A DNA stretch of 64,000 nt from Glomus cerebriforme (Eukaryota; Glomeromycota; Glomeromycetes; Glomerales; Glomeraceae), in the NCBI GenBank assembly GCA_003550305.1, contig QKYT01000138.1, positions 896-64,895 of the forward strand, written 5' to 3'. Within the stretch, counting starts at the first letter, position 1, and every line of letters begins with the position of its first letter. Shown here piece by piece: positions 1 to 11,761 of the stretch. The position numbers were made by a program, and so were the translations under genes. The notes below the pieces were generated by a model that saw only the letters and a list, made by a program, of their open reading frames with translations, was not told the DNA's origin and did not search any database.

Positions 1-832
1 AAAAAAAAAAAAATTACAAGGTGGTCACAATTAGCTGTAAAATTAATAATTTAAAATTTCATTATTAAAATAAGGATTTTAAGTACTACTTACACTCAGA
101 AAACTATATGAAATTAAATAGTGAAAAAAATTATTTATCAATCAACGAAATGAATATATCAATGATCAAGCTGTTACGAAACCAAATTTAATTGTATATA
201 AAAGTAAAGAATAATTTCTTAAAACCTGTTAATGTTTTATGCATGTCAAGGAAGGGAATTCGTGCATAAATTAGATTAAAAAAAAATTTATAATTTTGTT
301 AAAATAATATAATAATAAACTTTTAGAATAATTAAAATTTCTTATAAAAAATTTAAATATAAAAAAAATCTGATGTGGTCTAAGATAAAAAATCTACATT
401 AAAGTTTAATTTATAAAGGCTTAATTAACCAAATCAAAACACAAATAACTTCATGAGATGGTTAATGATCGTGAAGTTACTGTTATCATTTATCTTTTGT
501 TCAACGAGAATAAATATTTGAATAATAAAATTATAATATATATGTTATTATATACTGTATATATATTTAGTGAAATGACAATATTTTTAAAGAAAAATGG
601 AGAACACGACAAGTAAATACAATTATTTTGGTTTACTAATGATTATAAGTGGATATCATTTTGTAACTCGGATGATGCACTCCCATTATTCAGGTGTTTA
701 TTTGCAAAAGGAAGTTGAGATAATATAACTATAATTTTAACCGCTGATGTTAATCTTGGTAATTTAGTTTGAAAAAATAAAAATTGGATTACTAATTTTT
801 AAAATTTATCTTGAGGAATAATATTAATTTTA
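1..832. other. AT-rich stretch without a recognised gene
   Basis: No long open frame, RNA gene or clear repeat is visible. It starts with a poly-A run and is AT-rich throughout. Confidence 0.5.
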
Positions 833-945
833 GTAAAATCAAATTTTATAGATTCTACAAAATAAGAGATTATTACTTCCTCATCATCTGCATTTTCTGG
901 TTCTGGTAAATTATTAAAATTCAATAATCTACTTGTATAAATTTA
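833..945 (-). pseudogene. Relic of a kinase C-terminal tail
   Basis: Read on the minus strand, this stretch gives IYTSRLL, then NLPEPENADDEE. This is the tail signature that follows the kinase C-lobe in this family: the kinase at 3945-7409 has HPQAIYTSRLINP at the same place, and the 8187-10443 kinase has a related PRNAT tail. No kinase C-lobe is recognisable upstream on the minus strand, so it is an orphan, decayed tail. The match is short and the boundaries are approximate. Confidence 0.5.
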
Positions 946-1419
946 AACCATACTACTGTTTTTAATTATATTTGTTTATCAATTAATAATTTTTGTCCTT
1001 CAGTTAAAGTCAAAATCTTTTATTTCATCAATGAAATACTTTGCTCCACAACGTGGATATATTCTGTTTTTAATGTTTATTTAAAAAATTAAAATGTGGA
1101 CTGAGTACAGCTTTCTAATACAGTATTAAACGAAAAAAAAAATTGTGGCTTATGTGCCGATCAGTTGTAATTTAAAGTCACGTGCAAATATAAAAGTTTT
1201 TTGCGGATTCTAAAAAAAATTCTATATATTGACTTTGATAATGTTGACTTTAATAACTTTGACATTGATCTTAACTTAGATGATGCTGGATCTTCTGAGG
1301 TACTTATTTTTATTTTATTTTTTTTTATAAATCGATACATTTTGATTTACTAAATAATTCAAGAAATTATAGGAATGCGATAAGGTATAAAGCATCGATG
1401 GTTCAAATCATGTACGCGA

Positions 1420-1740
1420 ACAATCATTTAAAAGAATATTGAAGTGGAAATGAAAATTTTTATGGTTTAATAAAATTCAATGATTATAATGATATAATAC
1501 TTGAATGAATATCGTCATATCGTACAATCAATTTAATGAGATTAAAGTTTTTTTTACACTATATTTAGAGATTCAAATAAATAAGTTGCTTTAAAAGTCT
1601 AAATAATTAATAATTTATCTTTGGTTTGATTTAATAGTTTGAAAATTGTTATTATATTATATTTAGAATTTCTTAAGATCAAAATACAAAAGATTATATT
1701 ATTCTTTAAGATGGACATTGTGAAAACTTGTTTTAAAATA
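1420..1740 (+). pseudogene. Decayed zinc-finger/N-lobe kinase relic
   Basis: Translating the plus strand gives SGNENFYGLI followed by NDYNDIILE with stops in between. This corresponds to the NWTSGN-linker and the IIFEWI segment just before the glycine loop of the 3945-7409 kinase. Further on, another frame reads NTKDYIIL, a stop, then DGHCENL. This matches the beta5 strand followed directly by a zinc finger (TKDYIMVLQDGYC in the intact gene). The relic therefore seems to come from a copy with the multi-N-lobe layout. Frame changes and stops rule out function. Confidence 0.5.
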
Positions 1741-1745
1741 TTTAC

Positions 1746-2454
1746 ATAATTCACAAAATATTACTAATATGAAAATTAATAGATTGAACCATATTGAGTT
1801 GTTTCAAAATTTAAATACTATGAATGTACTTATACTAGGTCGATTAAATTAAAAATACCGTCAAATTTTTTAATTTCTATACTTATAAAATTACATGTTG
1901 AATTGACAATTTACTTAGAACAATAACAGTAAAGATGTGGGACAGTCCTGCGTGGATTAGACCAGTCTTTTGTGACGCAGTATAAAGTCCTGGGAAATAT
2001 CTAAGCCATGTGATTATTATCAGATTTTGGTTCGGCAACTTGTTGACATTGGCAATAACTTTTCTAATTATTTAATTGAGATTTTGTATTATTTGCAACA
2101 TATTTCATAAAACCTATAAGTAACATCAATAACTTTCGGCTTATACTTTATAGTATTCAAAAAAGCGCCATTTTTATCATTTAACCCTATATTTTCATAG
2201 ATGTGATCGGTTAAAAACTAGTCAACCCATAAATATTAAAATAATTTCTGCTGAATGTTGTAATTAACCCAATATGAGTTATTACTTTTTTTATAAAAAA
2301 ACTAATCGGAAATAAATAAGTCAAACGACCCATTATGTAATCATGATTTCAATTTTTATTATAATAATTTTTACTACTATTAATCAATGTTAAAATTTTT
2401 GGTAATTCATCTATAAACATAATGGATTACACGAACATTGGTAGACTCAATTAA
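1746..2454. other. Intergenic, no gene seen
   Basis: AT-rich sequence between the kinase relic and a satellite block. No coding frame or conserved RNA is recognised. Confidence 0.4.
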
Positions 2455-2717
2455 TAAAATATGATTAATGATATAAGATTCATGATCTCGAAATAAACAT
2501 AATAAATATGATATCATAATCTCGTAATAAATTAGATTTATGACCTCTCAATAAATATGATTCATGATCTCTTAATAAAATATGATTCAATAAAAATATG
2601 ATTCATAATTTCTCAACAGAATATGATATATGATATCATGATCTCTCAATAAATATGATTCATGATCTCTCAATAAATATGATTCATGACCTCTCAATAA
2701 AATATGATTCATAATCC
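2455..2717. repeat. Degenerate ~25-bp satellite
   Basis: About nine imperfect head-to-tail copies of a unit close to ATATGATTCATGATCTCTCA followed by ATAA. Unit length drifts between about 23 and 27 bp. The same unit reappears at 3165-3275 after an intervening hairpin-rich segment. Confidence 0.8.
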
Positions 2718-2798
2718 CCTTGTCACTGATTACCTTCAGTCTAATTTATTGCATGTGATTAACTATGTTTATAGGTGACCAGGAATCTTCGTTCACTT

Positions 2799-2830
2799 AA
2801 TTTCCCGGTCTCATTGATAGCCGGGAAATT
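2799..2830. repeat. Short inverted repeat (10-bp arms)
   Basis: Perfect arms AATTTCCCGG and CCGGGAAATT flank a 12-nt loop. It lies in the non-satellite segment that splits the ~25-bp satellite. Confidence 0.8.
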
Positions 2831-3072
2831 TCTAATTTTTATAAGTACTGTTTAAATTTCATATAATAATGTAATAATTTGTATTTTTTACTATTAAGCT
2901 AGTTACTGTTAATAAAATTTGTATTTAATTAATACTTGAATAATAATTTCGTTTTTATTATCTAAAGACAGAATTGCTATTATAAAATATTAATCATGTT
3001 TAAAAGTAATATTAATAGTTAAAATAGTTTATCACGTGTATATTTAATGAGTGACGCTCCTGGGGATTACCC

Positions 3073-3158
3073 ATTTATTTCATGGGGAGGGGAATACCAT
3101 GGTTTTTTGCCCTTCGGGAAAAAACCCCTATTATTCCCAACTCCCCATGAAATAAATA
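3073..3158. repeat. Long imperfect hairpin
   Basis: Left arm ATTTATTTCATGGGGAG pairs with CTCCCCATGAAATAAAT on the right. An inner stem pairs GGTTTTTTGCCC with GGGAAAAAACC across a TTC loop. The result is one nested stem of roughly 85 nt. It could be a MITE remnant or a transcribed hairpin; nothing here decides. Confidence 0.75.
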
Positions 3159-3164
3159 ATACTA

Positions 3165-3275
3165 ATCTCTCAACAAAATATGATACAGTATATGATATCT
3201 CATAATAAATACGATAATTCATGATCTCGAAATAAACATGAAATATGATTTATGATAATATTTATAAAATATGAT
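3165..3275. repeat. Second block of the ~25-bp satellite
   Basis: Units such as CTCAACAAAATATGATAC and ATTCATGATCTCGAAATAAA match the 2455-2717 satellite, so one array appears split by the 2718-3164 segment. Confidence 0.65.
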
Positions 3276-3944
3276 GTCGTTGAAAAGATTATGTATTGAT
3301 GATAATGATGATAATAATTCAATTAATATATAATATCCCTCTCTCTTTTACCAAGTACAAAAATTTACTCTCTGCTATGCTGTTGCAAATAGTCAGTTTG
3401 AAAGTAGATTCCTTGTTTAAGTTAGGAAGAGCCTTTCTTATACTAGCAGCAAATCATAACATGCCTCGATCTTTTCTGTTGCACCTTTACTAAAGGGTTT
3501 CAGGCTACCTTTCAAAAATAACGGAGAAGATTATTGAGAAACGAGGTTAATGTGTTAATTCATGATCATGCAAACTTGCAAACTTGATGCAAAAGTGGAA
3601 GATTCTGAATCTCTTTGTTCATCCTTAAATTTATCCACAGAGTTTAATCATCAAATTATTTTAAAACAGACAATTTAAAAAAAAGCTTTCTTTTTAAATC
3701 TATTGATTTTCTCTAAACATTCTTTTACCAGCATTTATTATATAAGAATAAGCACAATTAATTTATATAGTTTTATGGAAGTATTAATATGATTTGTAAT
3801 AAATTTATTAATTGTAATATAATTATAAAATAAGAAATTTTTACTACTCTTAGTCATTGTTTAAATAATTCAATTAAAATTCATATAAAAAGTAAATACA
3901 TATATCTATAATTTTAAGAATTTTTAATCAATATTAAGGAATTT
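3276..3944. other. Intergenic, 3' flank of the multi-N-lobe kinase
   Basis: A 65-codon frame at 3296-3493 (+) has no recognisable homology or splice context. Nothing else is visible. Confidence 0.4.
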
Positions 3945-6900
3945 CTAATCTTCTAAATGATTATCTTCATCTAAGAAATGAAATAAATTTATTATAAAAA
4001 AATTATCATTTTTAACATATAAAATTAAAAGATAAATATGAATAAATAATCACCTTGATAATTCTGATTATTTAACTCCTCAAAAGCGTTGGCCAATTTA
4101 TCAAAATCAATATCTTTAGAAATATTAAAATAATTTGATGGTTCTTCTACTGAAAATAAAATGATTGATTAAATATTTATAACAATTTAAATAAAACAAA
4201 ATTGATGCTTAGACACTTAAAATTACCGTATTCATATTTAGAGGAATCCTTTATCAAAGGATTAATTAATCGAGATGTATAAATGGCTTGTGGATGGGAA
4301 CTTGATTCGACGATATTTTCAATTGATGAAAAATGCATTCTTCTATATTCTTCTGCTGCCTTAAATTGTTTTTCAATTTTATAATGTTTCTGTTTTAGCA
4401 TTTCATAACCTTGACTGTATGAATTTTCAAATACATTAATCAATTCTCGAATTTCTGCAATTTTTGGCCTATTGTCTTGATTTGAACTCCAACATCTTTT
4501 CATTAAATCAATATAACATTCTGGTGCCTCTGGAACATTTATTTCTGGTCTAATTCCCTTAAATATATCCATTGCTAAATAATAATCATGTGCACGATTT
4601 GCAAATGGCTGTTTTCCAGTTGCTACAAAGTACATAATCATACCAAAACTATATATATCTGCTGCATCAGTATAAGGATTTCCTTTTAATACTTCAGGAG
4701 CTATATAGGGCATAATCCCATAAATTTTTGCTTTATCTATATTATCAACTTCTCCACATAGTCCCATATCCGAAATAAATATATCCCGCTCATCCTGAAA
4801 TTTAAATAATATATTTCCTGTATGAAAATCACGATGAACCATCTGTTTTTGATGGATTCCTTCAAGACCTTCACAAATATCAGCTAATAATAATAATTTT
4901 TCGTTCCAATCACATTTTTTATAATTATTATTCATCCAATCATTAAAACTCCCACCACTCGCATAATCAAGAATCATAATATAATCTTTTGTATCTGGAT
5001 TTTGTGATATTCCATATATATTAAGAATTCTATTAGAATTGGCTATTGAATATGCTTTAATCTATTAAAATCAAAAAAAAAAAAAGATTATTTCATTAAA
5101 AAAAGTTTAAATTTAATTTATAGGAAAAAGAATTTTTTACAAACCTCATCTAAAAATTCTTTAGAGATGTTTTGTGAATCAATTAAACATTTTAAGGCAA
5201 CTTTTAAATTCTGATTTCTTATATATCCATCTTTATTCATACTATTATAATATAATGGGCCATCCTTCCATATTGCTGAATATATTATAGCAAAACCACC
5301 TTTGCCTATTTCTTTAATATTATTAAACTGATCATACGGGATCCATTCGAATACTAAATCATATGAATCATTAATTTTTAATTGCATTTCCTGAATTAAA
5401 TTATCAATTTTTTGATTTCCACTAGTCCAGTTTTTGAAATTATTTTTTAAATCATTTATAGTACATGATTTACACCATTTATCTTCTATACTTGCATATT
5501 GTTCCCCACATTCTTCACAATACACATCTTGTAAAATAATAACATAATCTTTTGTTTTTGGATTTTGAGATATTCCATATATTTTAATAGAATTATCATT
5601 ATCATAAACATTATAATTAACTTCATCAATATCATCATCATCATCAATATCATCGCTATCACCATCATTATCAATATTTGCCGACATATCAACATCATCG
5701 TCAATATCGTCAATATCTGTCAACATCTCACCATCAATATCAATATCTATCAACATTTCACTATCTTCATCATCATCTTCATCGTCATTATCAATATATA
5801 TTTTTACCTATTATAACAAAAAAAAAAAAAAATCAGTGATCATTCCGGATAATTTTTTTTAAAATATTATCCTATAATCTAATCCAACCTACCTCGTTTA
5901 AAAATTTATTAATGTTGTTTTGTGAATTATTTAAACATTTTAAAGCAACATTTTTATCTGACTCATTTCTTATCCATTTCTTTTCGTTATTGCTATAATG
6001 CAATGGACCATCCTTCCATGTTGCCGAGTATACTGTAACTAAATCTCTTTTATTTATTTCTTTAATATCATTAAACTGATTGTATGGTATCCATTCAAAT
6101 ATAATATCGGATTGATGGTTAATTTTTAACTGCATTTTTTGAATGAAATCATCAATATTTTCATTTCCACTAGTCCAATTCATAAGATTTTCTTTAAAAT
6201 GATTTTTTTGACACGATTTACACACTTTATCGGTACATTTTTCGCCACATCCTTTACAATATCCATCTTGTAAAACCATAATATAATCCTTCGTATCTGG
6301 ATTTTGAGATATACCATATAATTTAAGAATTTTATCATCATCATCATAAATTCTTGTTGAATATGTTTTAGCCTATTAAAGGATGAAAATTTTATCATTA
6401 AATAGTATATTAAAGAAATGTTAAAATTTATTAAATAAAGAAATTTCATACTTCATTTAAAAATTCATTAATTATATTTTGTGAATTATAAAAACATTTT
6501 AAAGCAACGCTTTTTTCTGATTTTCTTATCCATTCCTTTTTATCATAATTATAACATAAAGGACCATCCTTCCATGTTGCTGAATATATTGCAAAACCAT
6601 CACCTTTGCTTATTTCTTTAATTCCATAAAATTGATCACATGTAATCCATTCAATTACTATATCAGGGGAAAAGTTGATTTTTAATTGCATTTTTTGAAT
6701 GAAATCATCAATTTTTTCATTTCCACTGGTCCAGTTTGTAAAATTATTTTTCAGATAATTTCTTCGACATGATTTACACCATTCATTATTTGCATCTGTA
6801 TATTTTTCACCACAATTCCAACAATAATCATTTTCAAGAACTATTATATAATCTTTTGTATCCGGATTTTGAGAAATTCCATATATTTTATTTTCAATCT

Positions 6901-7409
6901 CATAAATATTTGTTGAATACTTTTTAACCTATCAAGAATAAGAATAAAAAATTATTATAAAATTAAAAGGTTATTTAAATGAATCAACTTACAGTACAAG
7001 AAAAAGTTTATACCTCGTTTAAAAAATCATCAGTAATGTTTTGTGAATTATATATACATTTTAAAGCAACCATTTTATGTGGTTCCCTTATCCATTCTTT
7101 TTCATTTCGATTATAACTTAATGAACCATTATTCCATATTGCTAAGTTTACTGTAGCAAAATCATTTTGTTCTATTTCTTTCATATCATTAAACTGATTA
7201 TATGGTATCCATTCAAATACTATATCATTACAATTAATATTTAATTGCACTTCTTGAATGAAATAATCAATTTTTTTGTTTCCACTGGTCCAATTTGTAA
7301 ATTTGTTTTTAAAATAATTTATTCGACATGGTTTACACCATTCATTGCCAGTTTGTTCAAGACATTTTTCACACGTCGCATTTATTGTATTGTTGTTTTG
7401 AGATGACAT
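3945..7409 (-). CDS. Kinase with four tandem N-lobe units and one C-lobe
   Basis: Predicted serine/threonine or TKL-like kinase of the Rhizophagus-type expanded family, about 990 aa. Seven exons: 7409-7014, 6928-6452, 6372-5893, 5807-5145, 5061-4227, 4149-4054 and 3970-3945; all junctions are GT-AG and stay in frame. Exons 1-4 each carry a CxxC...CxxC zinc finger, an NWTSGN linker, a glycine-loop region and a VALK lysine. Exon 5 carries the only C-lobe: HRDFHTGN at about 748, DMG in place of DFG at about 770, and the APE-equivalent PEVLKGNP. Only the last N-lobe, next to the C-lobe, keeps the canonical loop IGKGGFA; the first three are degenerate (IEQNDFA, ISKGDGF, INKRDLV). Start M at 7409 opens the first zinc-finger unit. 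Alternative: several collapsed genes, but no start, stop or promoter separates the units. Substrate unknown. Confidence 0.8.
5600..5807 (-). repeat. Coding GAT/ATT repeat giving an acidic insert
   Basis: The start of exon 4 of the multi-N-lobe kinase is a run of GAT, GAC and ATT codons producing an Asp/Ile-rich segment (for example DIDIDGEML and DDDDDIDE). It lies between the alpha-C exon junction and IYGISQNP. The same place in the other units is only about 8-15 residues long, so this is a lineage-specific low-complexity expansion. It lengthens exon 4 to 663 nt against 477-480. Confidence 0.8.
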
Positions 7410-8186
7410 GATATCTATCTATTTTAAAGTTTCTTGATTTTAAAATTTTAAAAAAAAAAAAAAAGAATAAAGGGGTTTGGCGCCAAATTGCATGTCGATC
7501 AGACACATCTTGAATGTGTGACAAATAAAAATGCAAAATAGTATCAAAATCTTTTTTTTTCTTGGTTGCTCTAAATTAATTTGCAGGAAATTATGATCGG
7601 CACGATGACCAATAAAGATCATTTATACGAATTTTACTCAAATATTCTTAATTAATTAAAAATTTTTTTTTATTTTTAATTGTCAACTAAATCCAATAAT
7701 AAACGTCTGAAATTATTCATAATAATTTAGTTAGAGAATAATTTATACTAATTTTAATGTTTGATATACTAATAAAAGATTGTTTGAATATACTGTATTT
7801 GAAATTATCGTGCTACAACAAGTACTAAGAATTTCTACGTTTTGAAGGTGACTAAATTTATGCGACAGATAACAGTAATTAAATATTTCTTGAATTATGA
7901 CTTTATTAAAACACAGTGAAATTATTAAAATTTAAATCATTCATTACTCTAAACTTCACTAACAATAGAAATTATAAAAGGAATTAATTAAATTAAATTA
8001 CAAATTATGGTATATTAATCTTAATGTTTAATAATCTAAATAAAAAAAAAAAGCAATCCGTAATCATCTAATTCTAAAATTAATGAATTGGCCTGTCAAA
8101 AAAAAAAGCAAAAATTCCAACTTAAATGGATTTAAATAAAATATTACAAATTAAACTCGAATATTTTAAATATAAATAATTTACCT
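7410..8186. other. Intergenic between two kinase genes
   Basis: This contains the 5' flank of the multi-N-lobe kinase and the 3' flank of the next kinase, both on the minus strand. A 60-codon minus-strand frame (7440-7622) shows no recognisable domain. Confidence 0.4.
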
Positions 8187-10443
8187 TCAAATTTCTAAAT
8201 CATCTTGTTCTTCTGAATGTAAATTTGGATTATTATACATATCATCGTCTATATTTTTAATTATATTTTTAATATCTGAATTAAAAAAAATGAAATAAAA
8301 ATATTTTTTTCCTACCATCATCTGTAACATAACTTCTTTGAAAGTATTGGATTCTAACTTCATTATCAACAAGCATATCTAAAACAAAAAAAATTTAGAT
8401 ATATATCTGAATAAACTTATAAATTTATCAAACTATATGGTTAGATACTGATTATTACCATTACCTTCATCATTATTCAATTGTACATCCTTGAAATTTT
8501 CATTTTCTGTTTTTTAAATTTAATCCTTCACTTCATTATAATATATAAATTAATAAATTATAATAATAAAATTTCTTACCAATAGAATCATTCCGCTCAT
8601 TTTGATATCCAGATCCAGATGTAATATCTTCAATTTTTAAAAATTAATAAATTATTTAAAATATATAAATTAACCCTACATTTTAAATAAATACTTACTT
8701 ACTACTGTCTGGAATACTTAAATCATGCTGTATAGAATGATAAGCTTTAAAAATGATAAGATTAAAAGATAAATTAATTTATCTTATCATATGATAAATA
8801 CTAATGTATTTTTGCGATCAAAAACTTGAACGATCAGACAGTACAATAGTGGTTATTATTATTATTATTATATATTAAACTATTACCTTTTTGTTCTTCT
8901 GTTAATTCACAAATAATAAGTTTTAATATGATTATACTAAATGAAAAAATTAATGATAAATACAATAAAACAATTTACCTTTGGTGGCATTTCTTGGTAC
9001 TGGTAATATTGCAAAAGAATACACTCTACTAAAACTTGAATTAATAGAGATCGCATTAAAATTTGTATCATTTATATTTGAATCTATATTTAATGCTGGT
9101 TCTTGATCATTATTTTGATAATATAATTTATTGATCTCACAAATTTTATCATCAAGATAAAAAATATCAGGTCTTTCGTTTGGATCAGCATCCCAACATA
9201 GTTTCATTAATTTTTCGTATTCTAAAGGAGTTCCTGGTACTATTTTTGGTCTCATTCCATTTATTATTTTCAATGCGAGATAATAATCATGATTAAAATT
9301 AATAAAAGGTGGTTGTCCAGATGAAACCTCCCACATAAGCATACCAATGCTATAAATATCAGATGCAAAAGTAGTTTCTTTTCCAGCAATAACTTCAGGT
9401 GCTATGTAAGGAAGATTTCCATAAGTACTATTTATCGGTTTATCAGCTGGTCCACAAATTCCAAAATCACTTATATAAAATATTTGACTAATTTTATCAA
9501 ATAATATATTTCCAGAATGCAAATCTCTATGAATTGCCTTCTCTTCATGAATATAGGAAAGTGCAAAAACTATATCATCAATAATTTTAATTCTTCCTTT
9601 CCACGTAAGTTTATAATGATTTTGTTGCAAATAATTTCTTAAATTTATACTCATTTTATTCATTACAAGCATATAATTTCCATCTGATGGATTTTTTGTT
9701 AAACCATAACATTGCACTATTGATCCATATTTGTTATTGATAGCTAAATGGGATTCACTCTATAAAAAAAAACTTTTTTAATATTTGTTATAAATTTTTT
9801 TTTTATATAAAAATAAATTGTAAATTTTAAAATTTTTAAATAATTATATTACCTCCTCAAACCAACTTCTATTGGCACTTTCAATATTTTCTAAATTCTT
9901 TAGTATTACCTCATGTTCTCCAATTCTTTTTAATTGTTTTTCTTTCGAATCCCATTCTTCATAACGTCCATCAATCCAAATTGCTGTATAAATTTCAGAG
10001 CATCCACCTTTAGTTAAATATTTAATATTTTGTAAATTATTGTATGGGATCCATTCTACTATCTTATCCGGAGAAATTGTTTCATTTTGACATTTTTGTA
10101 TTAAATTATTAATGTCTTCATTCTCTGATGTCCAGTTTGAAAAATTTGCTTTTAAATAATTTCGAATACAATGTTCACAGTATAATATAGCTAAACATTC
10201 TTCTTTGCAATTTTCACAAATTCTTTTTGTTCCTTCATTATCAAGAATTTTAAACTCGTCAAAATTCTTATTTAATATATTTATTGCTTCTAATTTTTCA
10301 TCTTCTGTAAGAAACTTATCGGCAAGAATGGTTTGTTTTCTAAATTGATGTTGTTCAAAATTTCCTTGATTTTTATAATCTGTTAACGCATATGCTCTAT
10401 TGATTGCAACAAAAATATTTTTTTTTTGAGTATGCCCATCCAT
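8187..10443 (-). CDS. Zinc-finger/TKL-like protein kinase with multi-microexon tail
   Basis: Predicted protein kinase of about 555 aa. Exons: 10443-9853, 9759-8979, 8898-8887, 8744-8703, 8627-8580, 8506-8465, 8378-8316 and 8275-8187. Residues 76-92 hold a C-E-N-C / C-E-H-C zinc finger, then FSNWTSEN. The N-lobe has LTKGGCSE and the ATP-lysine K182 (VILK); the alpha-C glutamate sits at the exon 1 end (SWFEE). The C-lobe has HRDLHSGN (~274) and a canonical DFG (~295), then IAPEVIAGKE. The tail is encoded by six small exons, all joined in phase 1, including a 12-nt exon for EEQK. M at 10443 is chosen over an upstream in-frame M at 10512 because the paralogues at 56783 and 61417 start at the equivalent place and give an identical 591-nt first exon. 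All catalytic residues are present, so it is probably active. Small-exon boundaries are inferred from phase and splice sites. Confidence 0.82.
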
Positions 10444-11201
10444 TATGGAAATGAAGAAAAAAAAATTTAAAATATTTAACTCCGAAATTAACTGTGTAAC
10501 GTAATTTACCACATTAGTTAATATAATTTATTTGGTACGACTATTAAGGGGTCGAGAATTTTATATACATAAATGGGAACGAACCGTTTCATGCATGGTT
10601 GTTTATACCATGATGAGTAAATTGAGAAATCATGAATAATTTCGTAAATTTGTCAAAAAAGGAAAAAATTTTATTATAAATAGTGAATTTAAGTTTAGTC
10701 AAGCATGAATCGATCAACGCAAAAATTATCATAGTGCGGGCCGGATTTACTACGCCCATCCGCAATATTAGCTTATTTAAAGCGATTACGTATGATCGAT
10801 TAAACATTAAGTATTGATTATAAAATTGACAGACAACTATCTACCAAGTGATCAAGGCCCAGATTTTTATTAACACCGATTGAAGCAAGCGAATTTGCCT
10901 TCTCTTTTCGAAAGGAACCCTGTGAGCTGAAATTGATCGAAGAACGTCTTTCGTTTTTGTATTGGTGAAAATTCTGTGAGATGGCTACTGCATATTGAAG
11001 CCGTAACGACCTTACCCATACAACCACGAGTGATTCGTACAATTTATGGTCAAAATTGCCCATTATTGTTCTTATCACATTTTAAAGCACCATATGTATT
11101 CCAGAGACATCACAAATATTTCAAAGATGTTGATATATTCTGGCAAAAGAGATGTTTTTATTCAATAAGCGTAATTAAAATACATTTTTTATAATGCATA
11201 T
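10444..11201. other. Intergenic, 5' flank of a kinase gene
   Basis: A TATATAAAAT-like motif lies on the minus strand near 10550-10560, about 110 nt upstream of the kinase start. Two overlapping 72-86-codon frames at 10818-11194 have no recognisable domain. Confidence 0.35.
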
Positions 11202-11361
11202 TACACAGTGAAATTCGATATAACGGAACCTCGATTTTAGTGTTATTATAATAATCTATAATAAATATATTCTCAATATACTGGAACTCTTGATATAATG
11301 GAATTTTTAAAATTTTTATTAATGGAACGGATGGTTCCGTTATATCAAATTTCATTGTGTA
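11202..11361. mobile_element. MITE-like element, pogo/Tigger-type ends
   Basis: About 160 bp with inverted ends. Left reads TACACAGTGAAATTCGATAT then AACGGAACC; the right end is its near-exact reverse complement. TA dinucleotides at both edges fit a TA target duplication. The CAGTGAAA...CGATATAACG style of end is familiar from pogo/Tigger elements (established knowledge; the assignment is inference). There is no coding capacity. Confidence 0.7.
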
Positions 11362-11761
11362 CTACGAAATATGTTATAGATAACAATTCCTATATCAAGG
11401 ATGTTAATAACACTGCGGTATAAAATTGAAAATTATTGGTTTTTTTTATTATTTACATGATTATTGTAGTATAGATTCGAAAATATTTTTATTAGCTTAA
11501 ATAATAAAGAGCTTGAGATTGATGATGACAAGATGATCATATCTTGAGAAAAAACGAAATTCAGAAGATTATGAGGATGCAAAAAAAAAGAAAAAAAAAG
11601 TGAAAGCAGCATGAAGAAGTGAAATGACACAGTAATTATTAGCTTTGAATTTTGAGTTTAGACTGTAGGAAATGTCTACCATCCTGCTATCATGAAGATA
11701 ATATGCATGAGAATACTGTAAGCAGATGACGGAATGCGTTGTTTTAATTTTATCAACTCAG

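Noticed and set aside
1390..1410. GGTTCAAATC resembling a tRNA T-loop
   Set aside because: Flanking bases do not form the T-stem, and no acceptor or anticodon arm could be built. No tRNA was recognised anywhere in the window.
5565..5816. 83-codon plus-strand frame, Ile/Asn-rich
   Set aside because: It is the antisense reading of the GAT/ATT acidic repeat in the kinase exon on the other strand.
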